Shown piece by piece: positions 1-5,773 of a stretch of DNA of 7,866 bases (positions within the stretch are counted from its first letter, which is position 1; each line of letters starts with the position of its first letter). A program made the position numbers and the translations under genes. The stretch is taken from assembly GCA_014377055.1 (NCBI GenBank), contig JACMQJ010000541.1:1-7866 (forward strand). Direction: 5' to 3'. This DNA comes from Candidatus Sericytochromatia bacterium. GTDB taxonomy: Bacteria; Cyanobacteriota; Sericytochromatia; UBA7694; JACMQJ01. The notes beneath the pieces are model-generated. The model was given only the letters and a program-made list of their open reading frames with translations. It did not search any database and was not told the DNA's origin.

Positions 1-60
1 AATGTATATCAGCTTTTAGCTAGTTGGAAATGGGATCGATATGAAGAAAGTTATAATTAG
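1..60 (+). CDS. Possible C-terminal end of an upstream gene (partial)
   Basis: The first reading frame is open from base 1 to a TAG at 58-60 and encodes 19 residues (NVYQLLASWKWDRYEESYN). If real, it is the tail of a gene starting outside the window and it overlaps the next gene, which starts at 41, by 20 bases. The residue mix, with two Trp and several Tyr, looks protein-like. However, a frame of 19 codons staying open by chance is quite likely, so support is weak. No function can be assigned from so short a piece. Confidence 0.25.
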   Translation, partial: NVYQLLASWKWDRYEESYN

Positions 61-742
61 TCTTTTTAGTACTCTTATATGTTTGTCAGCACAAGCCGAG
101 ATAAATAGCAAAGAGCTTGTTGATATAAGCAAAAGTCATTGGGCTTATAACTCAGTTGTAAAAACTATTGATACATACAAGGTTATGTCATGTTTTGTTG
201 ATCATACTTTTAGAGGCGAAGAAAATGTTACTCGCTTTGAGTTATCACTACCTATTCTAAGATTAGTTAGATATTTAGAAACAAATAAAAGGACTTCTCT
301 AAAAAATCCATCTGACGAACCTGCTGATAGGTATAATAGGTTTTCTGATATAGATAAAAAGGATTCTAATTTTTTAGCTTTAGCTGAGCTAAAAAATAAT
401 TATAAGATAGTTTTATTACCACCAGATCAGAAAAAATTTTCAGGTAGAACCTTAGTTACAAGATATGAGTTAGCTTATTCAATTAACTGTATTTTAGATT
501 CTATTAAGAACAAAAATAAAGATTCTAACCCTTATAAAACCTACAAAAATATTAATGAATCTATTGTTGATAACAATTCTAATTGGATTAAAAATAGTGT
601 AAAATTAGTTTCTGATAACAATATTATGTCACTAAATAATAAAAAAGATTTTAGTGGAAATGATATTATAACTCGTTATGAGCTTGCTAATACCTTGAAT
701 AATTTAATAGAATATATTGATAAAAATCAAATATTTAGATAA
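41..742 (+). CDS. Small exported protein made of three SLH domains
   Basis: This 233-residue protein starts with a Sec signal peptide: a KK n-region, a hydrophobic core, and a likely cleavage site after AQA at about residue 19. The rest is three S-layer homology units at about 26-80, 98-153 and 167-226. The first has the typical HWAYNSV opening. Each ends with the conserved TR[FY]E motif (64-67, 140-143, 211-214), preceded by a short turn such as FRGEENV or FSGRTLV. SLH domains usually bind secondary cell-wall polymer or peptidoglycan, so the protein should sit in the periplasm or on the wall. The third unit is less regular. No porin barrel, enzyme domain or long linker follows, so nearly the whole mature protein is SLH; it could be an anchor, a wall cap or a partner for other proteins. 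The start at 41 is favoured by the signal peptide and by GGGA at 32-35. The next gene starts 74 bases downstream. Confidence 0.9.
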   Translation: MKKVIISLFSTLICLSAQAEINSKELVDISKSHWAYNSVVKTIDTYKVMSCFVDHTFRGEENVTRFELSLPILRLVRYLETNKRTSLKNPSDEPADRYNRFSDIDKKDSNFLALAELKNNYKIVLLPPDQKKFSGRTLVTRYELAYSINCILDSIKNKNKDSNPYKTYKNINESIVDNNSNWIKNSVKLVSDNNIMSLNNKKDFSGNDIITRYELANTLNNLIEYIDKNQIFR

Positions 743-745
743 AAA
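717..745 (+). promoter_or_regulatory. Candidate promoter for the helix-turn-helix repeat gene
   Basis: TTGATA (717-722) is 5 of 6 to the -35 consensus. It is followed after 17 bases by TAAAAA (740-745), 4 of 6 to the -10 consensus. It overlaps the end of the SLH gene and would place a transcript start near 752, upstream of the ribosome site at 796-803. In DNA this AT-rich such matches arise often by chance. Confidence 0.22.
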
Positions 746-816
746 TTACTTTTAATAAGTACTAAGTTAAAAAATATCGGAATAAAAAATTAAATAAGAG
801 AGGTTTAAGCTTCAAT

Positions 817-1866
817 ATGCCTGCAACTATTATATCATCAAAAAAAGTACTAGAAATATTAAAGCTATATCAAGAGGGTGTATCTATACCAGATATTGAA
901 AGAAAACTCGACGTTAGTAAAACTTCTATTAGAGCCAAATTAAAAAAATATGGCGTAACAATAGTAAAAGCAAAAGTAGAAACTAAGAGAATAGCAAATA
1001 CAAAACAGATGTTAGAAATACAAGATCTTCATGAAGAAGGTGTTTCCATAAGTAAAATTGCTCTTATTTATAATGTAAGTATACCGACTGTTTCACGCAC
1101 ATTAAGAAGAATGAAGAACCCTCTTGTAATTAGAACGCTAACGGATAATGAAAAATTAGAAATTTGTAAGCTTTATAAAAAGAATTTTTCTAGTGGTGAA
1201 ATAAGTGAAAAACTACTTACAAGTGAGTCAACTGTACGTAATGTACTAAGAGCAAACAATATACCTATTAGAAAACAAGGTCATGGCTTAATTGCAGGAC
1301 AGGATGAAAAGATAATAAAAAAGTACAAAAAAGGTACTAACATGGCTGACTTAAGTAAAAAATATAATGTAAGCCGTCAAATAATTTCGGAGATGTTAAG
1401 AGAAAATAATATCGAAATAGTAAACTTAGAAAAAAAGATTGATTGGGATAGAGAACCCGAAGTTGTAAGATTTTATGCCGATGGTCTAACTATGCGAGAG
1501 ATTGCAGAAAAATTTAGTGTTGCTCATGCAATTATCTACAATATATTGATAAAACATAAAGTTGAAATTAGACGTGTTTTCCGTAAAATGACCGAAGAAG
1601 ATAAATTAGAAGTGATGAATCTTTATAAAAAAGGTATACCACCAATCAAAATATCAATGAAATTAAATATTTCAGAGCTTTATATTTATAAAGTATTAAA
1701 AGAGAATAAAACTACAGAAAAAAAAGGTCGAGGTAATCTTAGTCAAAGAGATAGGCATAAAATAGTCGCCTTATCGAAAAAGGGAGTAGCTGTAACTAAA
1801 ATAGAAAAAAAGTTTAATATCTCTTACGTTACTATTTATAAAATATTGAAAAGTGTTGAGGATTAA
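817..1866 (+). CDS. Protein of seven tandem helix-turn-helix units
   Basis: The 349 residues can be read as about seven copies of a unit with a period near 50 residues, at roughly 9-49, 62-98, 110-151, 162-201, 211-251, 260-297 and 310-346. Each follows the pattern LYxxGxSxxxIxxxxxVSxxTVxxxLK, the trihelical helix-turn-helix seen in resolvase/Hin C-termini and in the N-termini of many transposases. The turn glycine is kept in most units; the third has Asn-Phe there instead. Linkers between units are short and basic, and the whole protein is rich in Lys and Arg. No recombinase serine domain and no DDE domain are present, so it is not an intact recombinase or transposase. A DNA-binding role, possibly wrapping along or bridging several sites, is inferred. 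The sequence AAGAGAGG (796-803) is a good ribosome site but lies 13 bases from the ATG; no closer in-frame start exists. It is flanked by the SLH and PLD genes on the same strand. Copies have diverged strongly, so this is an old array and not a recent duplication. Confidence 0.85.
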   Translation: MPATIISSKKVLEILKLYQEGVSIPDIERKLDVSKTSIRAKLKKYGVTIVKAKVETKRIANTKQMLEIQDLHEEGVSISKIALIYNVSIPTVSRTLRRMKNPLVIRTLTDNEKLEICKLYKKNFSSGEISEKLLTSESTVRNVLRANNIPIRKQGHGLIAGQDEKIIKKYKKGTNMADLSKKYNVSRQIISEMLRENNIEIVNLEKKIDWDREPEVVRFYADGLTMREIAEKFSVAHAIIYNILIKHKVEIRRVFRKMTEEDKLEVMNLYKKGIPPIKISMKLNISELYIYKVLKENKTTEKKGRGNLSQRDRHKIVALSKKGVAVTKIEKKFNISYVTIYKILKSVED

Positions 1867-1929
1867 ATTAAATAATCCAGATAAAGATACACTTTGTTGC
1901 ATTTAGGTAAGTTTAAAAGATTATTTTAA

Positions 1930-1935
1930 TATAAT
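1930..1935 (+). promoter_or_regulatory. Candidate -10 box of the PLD lipoprotein gene
   Basis: A perfect TATAAT lies 36 bases before the ATG at 1972 in the 105-base gap after the helix-turn-helix gene. No good -35 box sits at 16-18 bases; TTGTTG and TTGCAT (1894-1902) are too far upstream. If used, the 5' leader would be about 30 bases. No clear Shine-Dalgarno sequence precedes the ATG, only GTTAGAG very close to it. Confidence 0.35.
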
Positions 1936-1971
1936 AGCTTTAATAATCAATAATAATTTATAGTTAGAGTT

Positions 1972-3150
1972 ATGTACAATAATAAATATAATCTTATTCT
2001 AAAAAAAGTGTCTTTTTTAGGGATACTGCTTACTATTACACTATTTTCTTGTGGAAGAGATCCTAATAATCCTAATAACAGTAAAAACTCTATCTCTCTA
2101 TCATTTAATAATGATTATAAAGGTCTGGTGACCGATAATGAAATTATTGCTAAAAATGATCCTGAAAATCCTGATAAAAAATTTATTAATCTACTTAGAT
2201 CAGCTAAACAAACTGTTGATGGAGCTTTTTATGATATACAAGATCCTGATATAACAAAAGTATTTGTTGAAATGAAGAAAAAAGGCGTAAAAATACGTCT
2301 TGTAACAGATACAGATAATCTTACAGTTGGTAAAAAAGGAGCTTTAAGGGATTCAATAAAGTCATTAGAAGATGCTGGTATTGAAATTAAGGATGATAAA
2401 AGAAATGGTTTAATGCACAATAAATTTATGATAGTTGACAGTAACTATGTTTGGACTGGCTCGACCAATTTAACCACAAATTCGCTCTATGATCATAATA
2501 ATAATTCTTTGATGATTGAGTCAAAGCAACTCTCAGCTAATTATCAAGCTGAATTTAATCGCTTTTTTGAAAATGGCTTATTTGGAGTTAATGCTCATGA
2601 AATACCATATCCTAATATCATAACTACTGAAAAAGATTCAATTCAAACCTTTTTTTCTCCAGGTGGAGGCACAACAGCAGCTATTATAAAAGAATTAAAT
2701 GATGCCAAAAAAAGTATCAAATTTATGGCTTTTTCTTTTACCAATAAAGAAATGGCTGATATTATGTTAATCAAAAATAAACAAAAAATTGCTTGTGAAG
2801 GTATTTTTGATTCATGTGAAATAAGCAAATATTCAACTTATTCATTATTAAATAAAAACAAAATACCTGTCTATAAAGATGGTAATCAGGCTTTGATGCA
2901 CGAAAAAATAATGATCATTGATGATGAAACGGTTATAACAGGATCATTTAATTTTTCTAATAATGCTGAACATAATAATAATGAAAATACTTTAATTATA
3001 AAATCAACAAATATTGCATCTCAATTTAATAAAGAATATGAACGATTAAAATTTGCTGCTATAAATAATAAGGATTTACCATCTTACAATCATCCTGCTT
3101 GTAGAGGCTCATCTACAGATCCAAAAGGTAATAATGAAGCTGGAGAATAG
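1972..3150 (+). CDS. Phospholipase D-like lipoprotein with two HKD motifs
   Basis: The 392 residues open with a lipoprotein signal: a basic n-region, a hydrophobic stretch at 14-25, and a lipobox LFSC with the lipidated Cys at 27. The mature protein should therefore be tethered to a membrane outside the cytoplasm. Two PLD-family halves follow (about 70-200 and 225-360). Each keeps the full catalytic motif: H149-K151-D156 followed by GSTN (163-166), and H310-K312-D317 followed by GSFN (324-327). In this superfamily the two histidines act in one active site to cleave phosphodiester bonds, in phospholipids (phospholipase D, cardiolipin synthase) or in nucleic acids (Nuc-type nucleases). The sequence does not settle which. 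Length and domain order fit the compact two-HKD class, and lack of membrane segments beyond the signal argues against a classic cardiolipin synthase. The tail (about 365-392) is polar and probably disordered. It is separated from its neighbours by 105 and 171 bases, so it may be transcribed alone. Confidence 0.9.
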   Translation: MYNNKYNLILKKVSFLGILLTITLFSCGRDPNNPNNSKNSISLSFNNDYKGLVTDNEIIAKNDPENPDKKFINLLRSAKQTVDGAFYDIQDPDITKVFVEMKKKGVKIRLVTDTDNLTVGKKGALRDSIKSLEDAGIEIKDDKRNGLMHNKFMIVDSNYVWTGSTNLTTNSLYDHNNNSLMIESKQLSANYQAEFNRFFENGLFGVNAHEIPYPNIITTEKDSIQTFFSPGGGTTAAIIKELNDAKKSIKFMAFSFTNKEMADIMLIKNKQKIACEGIFDSCEISKYSTYSLLNKNKIPVYKDGNQALMHEKIMIIDDETVITGSFNFSNNAEHNNNENTLIIKSTNIASQFNKEYERLKFAAINNKDLPSYNHPACRGSSTDPKGNNEAGE

Positions 3151-3174
3151 ATTTTAAGCATTAATTGGTTATAG

Positions 3175-3195
3175 ATTCCAAATCAAGTTTGGGAT
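3175..3195 (+). terminator. Weak stem-loop after the PLD gene
   Basis: ATTCCAAA (3175-3182) can pair with TTTGGGAT (3188-3195) as an 8-bp stem with one G-T wobble and a five-base loop. It begins 25 bases after the TAG of the PLD gene. No clear T-run follows, so if it ends transcription at all it is inefficient, or it may only protect the 3' end of the transcript. Confidence 0.28.
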
Positions 3196-3238
3196 AACAT
3201 TATCAATTTAATTAAACCTTTGCTTTAAGTTAAACTTA

Positions 3239-3267
3239 CTTACATTTTTTGATAGCAAGTTTATAGA
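3239..3267 (+). promoter_or_regulatory. Candidate promoter for the modular protein gene pair
   Basis: CTTACA (3239-3244) and TATAGA (3262-3267) are each 4 of 6 to the housekeeping boxes, with a 17-base spacer, in the 171-base gap upstream of the GTG-started gene. The leader would be about 47 bases. This is the largest intergenic gap in the window, so a promoter somewhere in it is likely, but this exact pair of boxes is weakly supported. Confidence 0.22.
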
Positions 3268-3308
3268 CTTTTTGGCTGATATAGATGTAGAAGATATTTA
3301 GATTTAAT

Positions 3309-3324
3309 AGGATTAAAAAAAGTG
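3309..3324 (+). promoter_or_regulatory. Ribosome site and GTG start of the 806-residue protein
   Basis: AGGA (3309-3312) lies nine bases before GTG at 3322-3324. The frame is closed upstream by TGA at 3277-3279 with no ATG between, so GTG is the best start. The N-terminus it gives (VPPSLQKVW) lines up with the N-terminus of the next gene (IPKTLKPTW), which independently supports the choice. Confidence 0.7.
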
Positions 3325-5742
3325 GTTAATGTACCTCCTAGTTTACAAAAGGTCTGGGATGATGTTTCCAAAGATGGAAAGATTGACAGAGCAGATGCAC
3401 AAAAACTATTAAAAGCAGCAGCTCCAAGCCTTGATAAAAAAGGTGGAGAGATTAGTATTGACGCTGTTGATAAAGAACTAGATGGTGATAAAAAATCTTT
3501 TTTAGCTAATTTTACCAATATTAAAGAAGGTGCTTCAGTTGATGTTAAAAATGGAACAGCCAAAGGAACTTTTGACTTTGTTGACCCACCAGCAAATAAT
3601 CCAACAACACAAACTACAGAAGCAAACATTGGATATACTCCTCTAACATTACCAGATGGTAATACAAGTAAAACTACGCCTGCACCAACAAATAACCCAA
3701 CGACAGCTCCAGCCATAAACCCTTCTACAGTTGCAACTCAATCTGTTGAAACACCTCAACTTATCACACAAACAACGACACAATCACAATCAAAAGATCA
3801 ACAAGATCTTGATAAACTAAAATCTCTAAAAGTTGAATTACCAAATACATTAAAAGATCCACAACTTACTGCTCAAATGAAGGTAGTTGACGCAAAAATA
3901 AAGGTTTTAGAAGATAAAATTAAAGCAAGTGGTCAAAGTACTAGTCCAGCTGTTACAGAACCAACAAAACCAGCAACTGATCCAGTAGAATCACCTACAG
4001 CCAATCCTAGTGTCGATGTTGCCAAAGATCTTGATCAAATTAATCAACTAAAAGCCTTAAAAGTTGAATTACCAAAGACCCTAAAAGATCCACAACTTAC
4101 AGCTCAAATAAAAATAGCTGACGACAAAATAAAAGCATTAGAAGAAAAATCTGGTAAAGATTTTATTAGCGAATCAAATAATATTGGCACTGAGGCTACA
4201 GCAGAACAATTTGCTCAAGACAAAGAACAGCTAAAAAAGGATTATGAAAGTTTACCTGATTCTATAAAAACTAAGCCAGAAGTAAAACAAGCTTACGAAG
4301 TAGGTTTAGCAAAAACTTACACAGGTGCTAAAGCAGCCTTATTCAAAGAAATAAATACACTAATTGATTCAGCAACCCAAGAATCACTAAAGTCAGGAAG
4401 TCTTGCCCCATTTACCCCAGCTAAAGCAAAAATAGAAGTATTATTAGAAAAATATAAAGCTTTAGAAAATGATCCTGATTACAAAAAAATAAAAGGAATT
4501 TTATCTGGTGATATATCTGCTGATGATGCTAGAAAAAATTCTTACAATAATGTTCATAAAGCAATAGATACAGTTACCAATGTCAATACTCTTATAGACA
4601 AGCCGTCTTGGAATGATACTGATAAACAGCAAGCAACAGATTATCAAAAGCAATTGCCAGAAGGACCTTTTAGAACCAAACTTGAAGATAGAATTAAGGG
4701 TAATCCTGCTACAAGTTCGACAACACCTACAACTTCACCTACTGAAACCACAAAAAAAGCAATTGATGATGTTATGGGTAAAGGGTTTCTTAATTCTACT
4801 AATGTAGAAGGTACCGAAGCTATTTTTCAAGCTATTGCTCATAAAGGTCAGTTGGATGATATGATCAAAAATATGAATTCAAAGGATCAAACAAAATTAA
4901 TAAAAATGCTTGCTAGTAGTAGTGATGAATATAGCTTAGCTATAGCAAAAAAAGTATATGACAATATGAGTAAAAGTGCTAATATTGATGGTGATTTGGA
5001 CAAAAAGACACTTACAAAAGTAAAACAAATTAATCCTAAACCACTAGAGCAATACAGCGTTAATCCTGAAACTGTCTATAAAGGTATGAAATATTCAATC
5101 TTTAATGAAAAGGAAGCTGCTTTAACCATGGCAAGAAATATTCTTGATGGATCAGTTTCAAGCTCAGTATTGTCAAAGTTTAATAGCTATGAGATGAATG
5201 CTTTAGTAAAATTGGTTGGAAAAGATGGATCACCAGCAGAAAAAGAACAGCTTATGGGTATGATTTCGGGTTCTTATGCTAAAGGTGACTCAGTTAATAT
5301 TGAAAATCTTAGTAAAGACGAAAAATCTAAAATTATCAAAAACCTACTTAATAGTGAACATGTTGATGAAACTAAACTTGATGAAATGATCAAAAAGTCT
5401 GGTAAAGATGTTGTCCTTAAACTTGTTAATAATGAGCAACTAACTGATAAGCAACTTGTAGTCTTAGCAAAGCACACTGATGGCGATCAAATGTCTGACG
5501 ATACTAACGTTTCATCAAAAATGCTAACTGCCATGATCAAGACCTATGATCAAAATCCACAGAGTGGATTAACATTATCTGATATTAATAAATTTCTTGA
5601 TCAAGTGAGCCATGATCGTGATAAATCAGATGTAATGAAAAAATTAATAGCTCAACTTGGTGACGGTCCAGATAGCGAATATGCTAAGTTTAAAGCTTTA
5701 GCACCTGCAACAATGGACAAAATCTGGAAAATGTCACGCTAA
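3322..5742 (+). CDS. Large cysteine-free modular helical protein, function unknown
   Basis: I do not recognise this 806-residue protein as a named family. Regions in order: an EF-hand-like module (4-66), in which D14, S16, D18-G19, I21, D22 and D25 fit the calcium-loop pattern; a Thr/Pro/Asn/Gln-rich linker (about 88-160); two close copies of a helical hairpin (162-202 and 236-277) split by a Pro/Thr linker; more distant hairpins of the same kind (about 299-333, 367-393 and 434-458); a short Thr/Pro linker (461-477); and a long C-terminal helical region (478-806). The last seems built of repeating helix pairs with [FL][NS]xxExxxLVKxL-type starts at about 517, 620 and 663. There is no Cys, no signal peptide and no membrane segment. 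The final residues (PATMxxxW, 795-802) match the opening of the EF-hand-like module. Linkers and modules suggest an extended, possibly secreted or envelope protein, but a cytoplasmic scaffold is not excluded. It is most likely co-transcribed with the related gene 28 bases downstream. Confidence 0.85.
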   Translation: MVNVPPSLQKVWDDVSKDGKIDRADAQKLLKAAAPSLDKKGGEISIDAVDKELDGDKKSFLANFTNIKEGASVDVKNGTAKGTFDFVDPPANNPTTQTTEANIGYTPLTLPDGNTSKTTPAPTNNPTTAPAINPSTVATQSVETPQLITQTTTQSQSKDQQDLDKLKSLKVELPNTLKDPQLTAQMKVVDAKIKVLEDKIKASGQSTSPAVTEPTKPATDPVESPTANPSVDVAKDLDQINQLKALKVELPKTLKDPQLTAQIKIADDKIKALEEKSGKDFISESNNIGTEATAEQFAQDKEQLKKDYESLPDSIKTKPEVKQAYEVGLAKTYTGAKAALFKEINTLIDSATQESLKSGSLAPFTPAKAKIEVLLEKYKALENDPDYKKIKGILSGDISADDARKNSYNNVHKAIDTVTNVNTLIDKPSWNDTDKQQATDYQKQLPEGPFRTKLEDRIKGNPATSSTTPTTSPTETTKKAIDDVMGKGFLNSTNVEGTEAIFQAIAHKGQLDDMIKNMNSKDQTKLIKMLASSSDEYSLAIAKKVYDNMSKSANIDGDLDKKTLTKVKQINPKPLEQYSVNPETVYKGMKYSIFNEKEAALTMARNILDGSVSSSVLSKFNSYEMNALVKLVGKDGSPAEKEQLMGMISGSYAKGDSVNIENLSKDEKSKIIKNLLNSEHVDETKLDEMIKKSGKDVVLKLVNNEQLTDKQLVVLAKHTDGDQMSDDTNVSSKMLTAMIKTYDQNPQSGLTLSDINKFLDQVSHDRDKSDVMKKLIAQLGDGPDSEYAKFKALAPATMDKIWKMSR
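3331..3528 (+). repeat. EF-hand-like module, copy in the 806-residue protein
   Basis: Residues 4-69 contain PxSLxxxW, then a loop ending DGKIDRAD, the LLKAAAP helix end, and an FLANF finish. The first loop has acidic or polar residues at EF-hand positions 1, 3, 5, 9 and 12 and is the best calcium-loop match of all copies. Its second half carries an insertion of about seven residues compared with the copies in the next gene. Confidence 0.65.
3805..3933 (+). repeat. Helical hairpin repeat, copy 1
   Basis: This encodes residues 162-204 of the 806-residue protein. Its core VELPxTLKDPQLTAQ is shared with the copy at 4027-4155; over the 29 residues 171-199 and 248-276, 22 are identical. The DNA is also recognisably alike, with an offset of 231 bases, and many differences fall at third codon positions. 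Confidence 0.85.
4027..4155 (+). repeat. Helical hairpin repeat, copy 2
   Basis: This encodes residues 236-278 and is the partner of the copy at 3805-3933. The two are separated by a Pro/Thr/Ser-rich linker. The heptad-like spacing of Leu and Ile in the second half (KIKALEEK) suggests an amphipathic helix. It differs from copy 1 by an insertion of about three residues before the LKALK segment. Confidence 0.85.
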
Positions 5743-5755
5743 TTAAATATATAAG

Positions 5756-5773
5756 AAAGAGGAAAATTTAATG
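5756..5773 (+). promoter_or_regulatory. Strong ribosome site of the second modular gene
   Basis: AAAGAGGA (5756-5763) is seven bases from the ATG at 5771. With only 28 bases between the stop at 5742 and this ATG and no terminator-like hairpin, the two modular genes are probably read from one transcript. Confidence 0.75.

Noticed and set aside
743..816. Terminator after the SLH gene
   Set aside because: ACTT/AAGT can form only a four-base stem with no GC-rich pairing or following T-run.
817..1866. Transposase or serine recombinase
   Set aside because: The helix-turn-helix units resemble those of such enzymes, but no catalytic Ser domain or DDE triad, terminal inverted repeats or target duplication are visible around the gene.
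3261..3716. Minus-strand open frame of 151 codons
   Set aside because: It lies opposite the first module and linker of the 806-residue gene, whose repeats and shared modules prove the + strand frame. The minus product is a low-complexity hydrophobic string with no recognisable motif.
4613..4807. Plus-strand open frame of 64 codons in another frame
   Set aside because: It is nested within the 806-residue gene, has no ribosome site, and its Gln/Leu/Lys-rich product reflects a shifted reading of the Thr/Pro linker.
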